DNA of 5,734 bases, taken from positions 1-5,734 of the forward strand of contig JAEWYG010000139.1 of assembly GCA_023395755.1 (NCBI GenBank). Direction: 5' to 3'. A model generated the notes under the pieces. That model made no database searches, was not told the origin of the DNA, and saw only the letters and a program-made list of their open reading frames with translations. Position 1 is the first letter of the stretch; each line of letters opens with the position of its first letter. Positions 1 through 5,346 of this stretch are shown in pieces. Position numbers and translations under genes: made by a program. The DNA is from Actinomycetes bacterium. Its GTDB lineage: Bacteria; Actinomycetota; Coriobacteriia; Coriobacteriales; Eggerthellaceae.

Positions 1-122
1 ACCCGATGCCAGCCGTATCAAACAAACCCATTCTATCAATGGGTGAGGTTAGTATGCCTAAAATTCACCGAAACAAATCGCATGCAGAAAGAGTATTCCA
101 GAAAACTTTCAGGATAGGTTGA
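1..122 (+). other. Left-edge stretch with short open frames; possible 3' end of a plus-strand gene
   Basis: No protein is recognised here. Two plus frames are open from the window edge, one to a TAG at 115-117 and one to a TGA at 120-122. The second contains an ATG at 54 preceded by a GGTGAGG Shine-Dalgarno-like run (42-48) and would give a 22-residue basic peptide, MPKIHRNKSHAERVFQKTFR plus IG. The stop lies one base before the hairpin terminator at 124. A plus-strand gene ending here would make sense of that terminator working in both directions. The frames are too short to separate a real C-terminus or small protein from chance. Confidence 0.2.
26..44. repeat. Short inverted repeat (7-bp stem, 5-nt loop)
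   Basis: ACCCATT and AATGGGT form a perfect 7-bp stem around CTATC. On the minus strand the hairpin is followed by a T-rich run (TTGTTTG), so it could be a weak second terminator for the minus-strand operon. On the plus strand it sits just upstream of the ATG at 54 and would overlap its putative ribosome binding site. Its role is unknown. Confidence 0.35.
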
Positions 123-123
123 C

Positions 124-157
124 AAAACGGGCACCGCGCAATGCGGTGCCCGTTTTT
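124..157. terminator. Strong bidirectional intrinsic terminator
   Basis: A 14-bp perfect stem (124-137 with 143-156) closes a GCAAT loop. The inner part is GC-rich (CGGGCACCGC), flanked by an A-run at 124-127 and a T-run at 153-157. This gives a U-tract after the hairpin when read on either strand. On the minus strand it lies 23 bases past the veg stop and ends that operon. On the plus strand it would end whatever gene enters from the left edge. Confidence 0.92.
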
Positions 158-179
158 CTAGACATGGAAGCAATACCAC

Positions 180-521
180 TTAGGAGAGCACTGTTTCCTC
201 TTCGCGATCTTGAAGCGGAGCCGGAGCGATCTCCAGCGGGTTCGCGGGCACGAAGGGCTCGAACAGCGGCTCACCGTTCTGCGAAAGCTCAACCATACCG
301 GTTAATACATCGACATACTGATAAGACTGACGGGCCGTGCGGCCACGCTTGCGGTCGACCTCCAAAATAAACAACTGAGGGTGCACCTGCATAAGCACGC
401 CTTCGCTCTCAACAATTTTCGAGCGTCCCATATTAGCGCGTACCTTAAGGCGTTGACCAACGAAGTCGTCTAACGTATCATGGATGGAGTCGACGATTTT
501 GGATTGTTTCGCTAAATCCAT
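180..521 (-). CDS. veg: Veg family protein
   Basis: This small cytoplasmic protein (113 aa from the ATG at 521) belongs to the Veg family. The family is best known from Bacillus subtilis, where Veg is highly expressed and promotes biofilm formation; its biochemical role is unclear. Supporting features are the core GQRLKVRANMGRSK, matching the family's GKRL-x-KANGGR region, then the VHPQLFILEVD strand and the SYQYVDVLTGMVEL segment. Compared with the roughly 86-residue Bacillus protein it carries about 25-30 extra C-terminal residues, rich in proline and acidic residues, ending REEETVLS. Its position beside ksgA matches Firmicutes gene order, which supports the call. The ATG at 521 is preferred over an in-frame GTG at 527 because the purine-rich AAAGAG is then about 6 nt upstream. 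It probably has its own promoter at about 569-577. Confidence 0.85.
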   Translation of the reverse strand: MDLAKQSKIVDSIHDTLDDFVGQRLKVRANMGRSKIVESEGVLMQVHPQLFILEVDRKRGRTARQSYQYVDVLTGMVELSQNGEPLFEPFVPANPLEIAPAPLQDREEETVLS

Positions 522-554
522 GCTCACTCTTTCTCGCGTGTGCCGTTATACAGA

Positions 555-577
555 AATCACAAAGCGTGATTATACCA
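555..577 (-). promoter_or_regulatory. Extended -10 promoter for veg with overlapping dyad
   Basis: The minus strand reads TGGTATAAT (577-569): a perfect TATAAT preceded by the TGn extended -10 motif. It lies about 50 nt upstream of the veg ATG. No good -35 is seen at 16-18 nt; a TTGACC is present but only 7 nt upstream, too close. An inverted repeat AATCAC-GCTTT-GTGATT (571-555) overlaps the -10 and the expected start site. It could be an operator or a hairpin at the 5' end of the transcript. Confidence 0.55.
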
Positions 578-644
578 CGTCGGTCAAGACTCTACAGAAT
601 CTGCACGGATACTCTCTTATTCCGTAATCATTGCGCTAACTGAA

Positions 645-1592
645 TTATCCGTTTGCAAGGAACGCTTTTCCCAACTGGATAAATTCTTCAAGATTAAGCG
701 TTTCCCCACGACGACGAGAATCAATGCCAGCTTGCTCAAAGAGGCGAGGAAGCATCTCTACCATCTGCGGTCCTCTGTTGCCTTTACCTGCAAAATAAGT
801 CTTACATGAGTTTAAAAGGGTCTTGCGACGATTTGCGAAAGCAGCTTCAGCCATTGTGGCGGCAGCACGCTGTGTTGCAGTGTCGAGAGGGCAACCCTGC
901 TCGTCAAGCGGCGTGCGGCGATCGAGACGCAAAACGGCACTTTCAACACGCGGTGGCGGAAAAAAGTTACCCGGACCTACAGCAAAGCGACCACATGGCT
1001 CAGCATAGAGACGCAGCTTTACTGTGTACGCACCATAGTTTTTCGTGCCCGGCTGTGCAGCCATTCGATCAGCCACTTCTTTTTGAACCATGACGGTGGC
1101 ACTTTCAAGGCTACCAAAATGCTCGAAGTAATCTAGAACAACCGTAGCAGCTACAGCGTAGGGCAGGTTGGCAACCAGTTTGCTGGGCAGAACATCAAGG
1201 CTCGCAGCCGGCGGAGCAACCCTTTCCAGTAGATGATGCACAGCGTCGCTTACATCACCTGCGTTAAGGTCGAGTGCGTCTTTCTCCACTAAGGCAAAAC
1301 GGTCTGACCAAGGAGCGAGCGTTTCGGTCAGAACAGCCGGAAGATCAGGGTCGCGCTCTACCGAGACAACATAGGCGGCGTGTTTTAGCAGCGCGATGGT
1401 AAGCGTGCCAATACCGGGACCCACTTCCAGCACCGCATCGGTCTCGCGAACATCGGCTAACGTAACAATTTTCTGCAAAATGGCATCATTAATAAGGAAG
1501 TTTTGACCAAGCGAGTACTTCGTGGTCAAGCCATGAGCTTCCAACACGGCGCGTGTTTCAGAAACACTGGCTAAAGGCGAGAGCTTAGCCAC
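645..1592 (-). CDS. rsmA: 16S rRNA (adenine(1518)-N(6)/adenine(1519)-N(6))-dimethyltransferase RsmA/KsgA
   Basis: This SAM-dependent enzyme dimethylates two adjacent adenines in the 3' terminal hairpin of 16S rRNA during late assembly of the 30S subunit; loss usually gives kasugamycin resistance. From the chosen start it is 315 aa. The signature parts are in order: LGQNFL at 28-33, the SAM-binding VLEVGPGIGTLT at 54-65, VSVERD at 76-81, the catalytic-loop ANLPYA at 141-146, and FFPPPRVESAVLRL at 210-223. The helical C-terminal domain follows, with FANRRKTLLN. The start is set at GTG 1592, preceded by GGGGCGG, because this puts 27 residues before LGQNFL as in the Bacillus protein. A further upstream GTG at 1646 would add 18 residues encoded inside the repeat tail of the previous gene and is less likely. 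The start overlaps the flavoprotein stop by 8 nt, suggesting translational coupling. Confidence 0.93.
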   Translation of the reverse strand: MAKLSPLASVSETRAVLEAHGLTTKYSLGQNFLINDAILQKIVTLADVRETDAVLEVGPGIGTLTIALLKHAAYVVSVERDPDLPAVLTETLAPWSDRFALVEKDALDLNAGDVSDAVHHLLERVAPPAASLDVLPSKLVANLPYAVAATVVLDYFEHFGSLESATVMVQKEVADRMAAQPGTKNYGAYTVKLRLYAEPCGRFAVGPGNFFPPPRVESAVLRLDRRTPLDEQGCPLDTATQRAAATMAEAAFANRRKTLLNSCKTYFAGKGNRGPQMVEMLPRLFEQAGIDSRRRGETLNLEEFIQLGKAFLANG

Positions 1593-2463
1593 GACGCTTG
1601 CCGCCCCGATTGCCGGATGAGTTACCCTTATGCGCAGTGTTACCACCCTTATGAGCAGAACCGTTGCCCTTACGAGCAGGATTGTTACCCTTTTGAACGG
1701 GGCTTTCGATCTTGGAAGATTGCTTTGGTTTGGTGCTCTCTTGGCTCAGAGTAAACTTCGGCCTAACGATATTTGAGGGACTTTCTACCTGCTCCCTCGA
1801 ATCGACCCATTCGTCTTCATCGCCGCCAGACTTTTCAAGAGTCATCCCCGCCTTTACAACACCGGGCAGCGGAGGAATCGAATACTCGACCGCTTCAGCC
1901 AGAATCTCTCCATCTGCATCAATCTTGCCCACCCAATCAAGCACGCGATTAAGACTGAAACCTGCGCACGACAAAGCCGAACGCACAATGCCAATGAGCG
2001 GCTCAAACCCGTGCGGGTCGCCACCCTCTCCCACCACATGAAGCGTAGCAGGACGCTTCGGAGCCTTGCGGGCATCGGTCCAGAAATAGGGCTGCAGACG
2101 ATCGAGCAACGCGGTAAGTTGAGACGGGGGGCCCGCAAAGTACACGGGCGACACCACAATTAGCTCATCGGCATTCTCGATAAGTTCGTATACCTCAGCC
2201 ATGTCGTCTTGAATCACACAACGCTGTAAAACAACCCGACCCTCGCTATCCGCTCCCACATCAGCACCACCGCTTGCAGCACCTTCCATCAAAGAACGAC
2301 AGGCATCGCAACCCTGACACGGAAGAATATCAAGCGTTGACACAGGAGCCAAAGCTAACTCATCCTGGGGGCATTCTTCGATACATGTTTCGAACAGCAT
2401 ATCTGCCAGATGAGCACTGCGCCCATCAACACGAGGCGACCCCACAATTATCAGGCGATTCAT
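1585..2463 (-). CDS. Flavodoxin-fold NAD(P)H-dependent oxidoreductase (FMN reductase / iron-sulfur flavoprotein-like) with repeat tail
   Basis: This 292-aa protein belongs to the NADPH-dependent FMN reductase / iron-sulfur flavoprotein superfamily of cytoplasmic FMN enzymes; its substrate is unknown. Residues 3-16 are strand 1 and the FMN phosphate loop (LIIVGSPRVDGRSA). A cysteine cluster CQGCDAC lies at 49-55, with a fourth Cys at 82 in RCVIQDDM. SPVYFAGPPSQLTALLDRL at 105-123 is the conserved isoalloxazine-contacting and helix region. Family members normally have the last Cys only a few residues after the cluster; here about 26 residues, Gly/Ala/Asp-rich, separate them. From about residue 212 the protein leaves the fold and becomes charged and low in complexity, ending in KGN-type heptapeptide repeats (258-285) and RGGKRRG. 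The ATG overlaps the tatD stop (ATGA), and AAAGGAG at 2474-2480 is its ribosome binding site. Electron acceptor and Fe-S content are not predicted. Confidence 0.82.
   Translation of the reverse strand: MNRLIIVGSPRVDGRSAHLADMLFETCIEECPQDELALAPVSTLDILPCQGCDACRSLMEGAASGGADVGADSEGRVVLQRCVIQDDMAEVYELIENADELIVVSPVYFAGPPSQLTALLDRLQPYFWTDARKAPKRPATLHVVGEGGDPHGFEPLIGIVRSALSCAGFSLNRVLDWVGKIDADGEILAEAVEYSIPPLPGVVKAGMTLEKSGGDEDEWVDSREQVESPSNIVRPKFTLSQESTKPKQSSKIESPVQKGNNPARKGNGSAHKGGNTAHKGNSSGNRGGKRRG
1609..1692 (-). repeat. 21-bp tandem repeat encoding KGN-type heptapeptides (4 units)
   Basis: Four consecutive 21-nt units, each starting AAGGGT or AAGGGC, encode KGNNPAR, KGNGSAH, KGGNTAH and KGNSSGN near the C-terminus of the flavoprotein. 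The units differ at third positions and in the middle residues, so they are not a recent perfect expansion. The result is a Gly/Asn/Lys-rich, basic, probably disordered tail, ended by RGGKRRG. Confidence 0.85.
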
Positions 2464-3485
2464 AAACAGCTTGCTCCTTTGTTATCTGCTGCAAATGCAG
2501 CGGCGTAAAACTCCCGTGCCGCATCGCGCTGCCACGACGTGGGCTCCCGATCAAGCAAACCGCGAGCGTTCTTCATAAGCTGACACAAAAACGCTTCCCG
2601 TTCGTCGTCTTGCGTATAGCCTCGCACCTCGCACAAGCGCTCGGCCGTAAAAATGACATGCTCCGGTCCGCAGGTCATGCCACGCATAGGCTCAGGCGTC
2701 ATGTAGGGCGCGTCTGTTTCTGTAAGCAATCGGTCAAGCGGCACCCGCGAGGCCGCATCGCGCACTTCGTCCGTCTTCTTAAACGTGAGAGGGCCACCAA
2801 ACGCCACGTAGCATCCTGCCTCCACCCATGGTTCAAGTGTTGGCCAATCAAGATTGTAGCAGTGCAGCAATACCCCAGCCTCAGGAAAGCCCTCTTCCTG
2901 CATAATGGCCAGCGCGTCGTCATGCGCCTCGCGCACATGCAAAATCACCGGTAGACCGCATTCCTTTGCCAAGCGTAGCTGACGACGAAAGGCTAAACGC
3001 TGGTCCTCGCGCGGCGAGAAATCATAGTGATAGTCGAGCCCTATCTCACCAAGTGCACTCACCCGCTGATCTGCAAGACGCTCACGCAAATCAGCCTCTA
3101 ATGCGTCGTGGTAATGCTTGGCGTTATGAGGATGACAACCCACCGCAATACGTATCCGTGGCACGCACGGAAAAGCTTGTCCTCAACACCGAGGCATAAG
3201 CCTTCGCACGTTTAGCGCAGCGTCCATCTTCCAGCGATCAAGTTCGTCGAAGGTGGTGGAGCCATCCTCAAACACGTCACATATCGTACAAACAAACGAA
3301 ACTTTGTGCTTGGCGCACCGAGCAAGAGACAATGCCGGATCAGGCAGTAATTGCAGATGGGCATGCGTATCTGCCACATACGATTCCACTCGTGGCGCAA
3401 CAACTTCACGATACTCTCCATGTTTGCGCTTCTGCCGAAACAGCAGGTCGTAAAAAATGGGCTCCTCTTGCTGGTTGTCGTTCAT
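2460..3485 (-). CDS. tatD: TatD family metal-dependent hydrolase with in-frame UGA at codon 101 (candidate selenoprotein)
   Basis: TatD proteins are cytoplasmic TIM-barrel, two-metal hydrolases with DNase activity, linked to DNA repair and quality control. Read through one TGA (3183-3185), the frame is 341 residues with no shift. Expected metal ligands are all present: DTHAH (H41, H43), GEIGLDYH (E147), LHVR (H183), LLHCYN (H208) and TETDAPYM (D258). GCHPHN at 116-121 is also typical. The TGA follows Cys100 in a variable segment between strand 1 and RIRIAVGCHPH. This N-terminal region is Cys-rich (C57, C66, C69, C100, C107, C117). A SECIS-like hairpin follows the TGA, so selenocysteine insertion is a serious possibility. 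The alternative is a nonsense mutation or base error; a restart at GTG 3164 would lack the HxH ligands. The start ATG is 8 nt after the metG stop, with AGG upstream. The true stop is also TGA and overlaps the next ATG. Confidence 0.85.
3155..3171 (-). promoter_or_regulatory. SECIS-like hairpin directly downstream of the in-frame UGA of tatD
   Basis: In the tatD mRNA, CCGUG (3170-3166) and CACGG (3160-3156) pair perfectly around the loop CGUGC. A further U-A pair closes the base (3171/3155), and a U-U mismatch followed by a U-A pair lies below it. Seventeen nt separate the UGA from the loop, and the second loop base is a G, 19 nt after the UGA. Bacterial SECIS elements sit just downstream of the UGA, with a small apical loop that has a G among its first two bases; the spacing resembles E. 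coli fdhF as I remember it. No folding energy was computed, and a short GC-rich stem can occur by chance. Confidence 0.5.
3183..3185 (-). other. In-frame TGA inside tatD, possible selenocysteine codon
   Basis: The plus strand reads TCA, giving TGA on the coding strand. The context is CGG TGT TGA GGA CAA, translated R-C-(U)-G-Q. The frames before and after are identical, so no indel is involved. TGA also ends this same gene at 2460-2462, so TGA is not simply reassigned. The other complete genes here end in TAA or TAG. Confidence 0.9.
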
Positions 3486-3493
3486 CGTACTAC

Positions 3494-5080
3494 CTATTCT
3501 ATGTTCAAGTCGATGGCTGCGGCATCGAGACGCGGGAACAACGGCTCACCCGTCTCCACAGCGTTTCCAGCAGGCAAACCACCCCATATTGTAGCCGCTT
3601 CGATGTCGGTTACCGCCGTTATATCACCCAGCGACAAGCGACGAAACACCTCAGCCGACGTATTGGGCATAAGGGGAGCCATGTATAGCGCGATAATGCG
3701 AATAGCCTCGAGTGCGTTGTAGATAACCGCCGCCAGCTCACCGGCAGTTTCTTCCGACTTTGCCAGATTCCAAGGGGCGCTTTCCTCTACATAAAGGTTT
3801 ACGCGACTAGCCAGCTTCTGCACAGCCATCGCAGCGCTCGTAAAATCGGCCGCAGCAAGCGCTGCGTCGTATTCGGCATACAGCTCGTCCGACAAAGCGC
3901 GCAGCGGGTTGTCGGCTGCCAGTGTTTCGGCGCTTATCGCAGGCACCAAGCCGTCGAAGTATTTGGTTGTCATGTTAAACACGCGTGAACACAAATTTCC
4001 CCAGGTATTTGCTAAGTCGGCGTTGTATACCTGCACCATACGCTCAATGGAAATAGATCCGTCGTGGCCGAACTGCACATCGCTCATGAAATAATAACGA
4101 TACGCATCCACCCCGAACACCTTCACCAGATCGGCGGGCTTAAGCGCGTTACCCTTAGACTTAGACATTTTTTCGCCCTTGGTAAGCAAGAAACCATGTC
4201 CAAATACTGTATGGGTAATAGGAAGCCCCGCCGCCATAAGCATGGCCGGCCAAATAACACAGTGGAATCGCGTAATATCCTTCCCTACGAAGTGGTACTG
4301 CATAGGCCAACGCTCGTCAAATTCGCCAGGACGCTCGGGGTCGGCGTACCCTACTCCCGTAAAATACGCGAGCAATGCATCAGCCCATACGTAGGCTACA
4401 TGTCCCTCATCAAACGGCAAAGGCACGCCCCAGTCGAACGTAGAGCGGCTAATGGAAAGATCTTTTAGGCCTCCGGAAACAAACGATACAATCTCGTTTT
4501 TGCGCGTCTCAGGACGAATGAAGTCTGGGTTCTCTTCGTAAAACGCAAGGAGCTTATCTTGGAATTCAGACAGCTTAAAGAACCAGTTCTCCTCACCACC
4601 GGCTTTCTGCACGGGACGCTTGCAGTCGGGACATACCAATTCACCCTCGTCGTTTTTCTCCAAGTCGCTCTCGGCATAATACGTTTCCTCATGCACGCAA
4701 TACCAGCCCTCATAGCTGCCCTTGTAGCAAAAACCCTGGTAGTAGAGATCTTGCCAGAACTTCTTTACGCTGCGCGCATGGCGTGGCTCTGTAGTACGAA
4801 CAAAATCGGTATAGGTAATATCCAACAGGTTCCATGCATCGCGAAACGCCGGCTCCATTGAGTCGCACCAAGCCTGAGGCGTCATTCCCTTACTCTCGGC
4901 CGTATCGGCTACCTTCTGACCATGCTCGTCCATGCCGGTCACAAACGCAACATCGTAGCCATTCATACGTTGGTAGCGCGCAACAGTATCGGCCGCTATG
5001 GTCGTGTACGCCGTGCCCAGGTGTGGGGCCGCGTTGACATAATAGATAGGGGTGGTGAACGAATAGGTGCCTTTCGACAT
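3494..5080 (-). CDS. metG: Methionyl-tRNA synthetase
   Basis: This cytoplasmic class I aminoacyl-tRNA synthetase charges tRNA-Met and initiator tRNA with methionine. It is 528 aa. The HIGH-type motif is HLGT at 20-23, FVTGMDEHGQK is at 47-56, and KMSKS is at 304-308 in KGEKMSKSKGN. A zinc-binding insertion in the connective peptide is marked by C128 and the C150-P-D-C153 knuckle, followed by ENWFFKLS. The WADALLAYFTGVGY and YHFVGKDITRFH blocks are typical of the bacterial enzyme. The C-terminal alpha-helical anticodon domain is present. The extra C-terminal Trbp111-like tRNA-binding domain of longer bacterial versions is absent, so this is the short form. ATG 5080 is supported by GAAGGA (5087-5092) 6 nt upstream. 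It is the first gene of the minus-strand operon and is probably driven by the extended -10 promoter at 5171-5179. Confidence 0.97.
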   Translation of the reverse strand: MSKGTYSFTTPIYYVNAAPHLGTAYTTIAADTVARYQRMNGYDVAFVTGMDEHGQKVADTAESKGMTPQAWCDSMEPAFRDAWNLLDITYTDFVRTTEPRHARSVKKFWQDLYYQGFCYKGSYEGWYCVHEETYYAESDLEKNDEGELVCPDCKRPVQKAGGEENWFFKLSEFQDKLLAFYEENPDFIRPETRKNEIVSFVSGGLKDLSISRSTFDWGVPLPFDEGHVAYVWADALLAYFTGVGYADPERPGEFDERWPMQYHFVGKDITRFHCVIWPAMLMAAGLPITHTVFGHGFLLTKGEKMSKSKGNALKPADLVKVFGVDAYRYYFMSDVQFGHDGSISIERMVQVYNADLANTWGNLCSRVFNMTTKYFDGLVPAISAETLAADNPLRALSDELYAEYDAALAAADFTSAAMAVQKLASRVNLYVEESAPWNLAKSEETAGELAAVIYNALEAIRIIALYMAPLMPNTSAEVFRRLSLGDITAVTDIEAATIWGGLPAGNAVETGEPLFPRLDAAAIDLNIE

Positions 5081-5086
5081 GGTGAT

Positions 5087-5092
5087 TCCTTC
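5087..5092 (-). promoter_or_regulatory. Ribosome binding site of metG
   Basis: GAAGGA lies 6 nt upstream of the metG ATG on the minus strand, and it fixes the start at 5080. Confidence 0.75.
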
Positions 5093-5136
5093 TTCTCGGG
5101 GCGACGAGGCTCATGATGCTTCGCCAACCGGTTTGC

Positions 5137-5152
5137 CGACGACCTTTCGTCG
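5137..5152 (-). promoter_or_regulatory. Hairpin in the metG leader
   Basis: CGACGA and TCGTCG form a perfect 6-bp stem with a 4-nt loop (AAGG on the minus strand), about 60 nt upstream of the metG ATG and inside the predicted 5' untranslated region. An AACCGGTT palindrome (5127-5134) follows. No T-box or S-box motif was recognised, so a regulatory role is only possible. Confidence 0.35.
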
Positions 5153-5170
5153 ACTAGACACATGAACGTT

Positions 5171-5179
5171 ATTCTAGCA
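5171..5179 (-). promoter_or_regulatory. Extended -10 promoter for the metG operon
   Basis: The minus strand reads TGCTAGAAT: a TGn motif followed by TAGAAT (5 of 6 matches to TATAAT). It lies about 90 nt upstream of the metG start. The expected -35 region shows only a weak TTTCGT-like match, which fits an extended -10 promoter. Its layout parallels the TGGTATAAT before veg. Confidence 0.5.
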
Positions 5180-5263
5180 TGGGTTATGGCTACGAAACGA
5201 AACCTCCACTCGACAGCTGAACCTTAAGAAATGTTTACACTCTGTTTAGAAATAGTCGACATT

Positions 5264-5281
5264 CTGTGTCGCAAGACACAG
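5264..5281. promoter_or_regulatory. Perfect 7-bp dyad, candidate operator of the plus-strand gene
   Basis: CTGTGTC-GCAA-GACACAG is a perfect inverted repeat with a GNRA-type tetraloop. No T-run follows on either strand, so it is unlikely to be a terminator. It lies in the -35 region of the TATACT box at 5299, where a bound regulator could act. The AGACACA half also occurs at 5156-5162 near the start of the metG transcript. Confidence 0.4.
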
Positions 5282-5298
5282 TCAACTCGGGGTGCCCG

Positions 5299-5304
5299 TA
5301 TACT
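5299..5304 (+). promoter_or_regulatory. Candidate -10 box for the plus-strand gene
   Basis: TATACT matches the -10 consensus at 5 of 6 bases and would start transcription about 36 nt before the GTG at 5347. No convincing -35 is seen; the dyad at 5264-5281 occupies that position. A TTTACA at 5234-5239 lacks a good partner -10. Confidence 0.4.
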
Positions 5305-5346
5305 AAGTCCGCTGTCTTACCCGCTATCCCGTCCGAAGGAGACTCC

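Noticed and set aside
569..590. TTGACC as the -35 of the veg promoter
   Set aside because: It lies only 7 nt from TATAAT, far below the 16-18 nt spacing needed.
806..1093. Plus-strand open frames opposite ksgA
   Set aside because: They lie wholly antisense to a well-supported gene, have no recognisable motifs and look like shadows of its codon pattern. The same applies to plus frames opposite metG, tatD and the flavoprotein, and to minus frames opposite the gene at 5347.
1609..1692. CRISPR-like or mobile repeat array
   Set aside because: The 21-nt units are contiguous without spacers, stay in the coding frame and diverge at third positions, so they are protein-coding repeats.
3183..3185. 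A frameshift splitting tatD into two genes
   Set aside because: Both parts are in the same frame, separated only by one TGA and six sense codons before the next GTG, so no indel is needed.
2460..3185. Genome-wide reassignment of TGA to an amino acid
   Set aside because: TGA also ends tatD at 2460-2462, exactly overlapping the next ATG, and Trp codons in neighbouring genes are TGG.
5081..5165. T-box or SAM riboswitch upstream of metG
   Set aside because: The leader is only about 85 nt, has one small hairpin and a palindrome, and shows neither a T-box sequence nor an anti-terminator/terminator pair.
5264..5281. Intrinsic terminator at the CTGTGTC/GACACAG dyad
   Set aside because: No T-run follows on either strand, and it lies in a divergent promoter region where a terminator is not expected.
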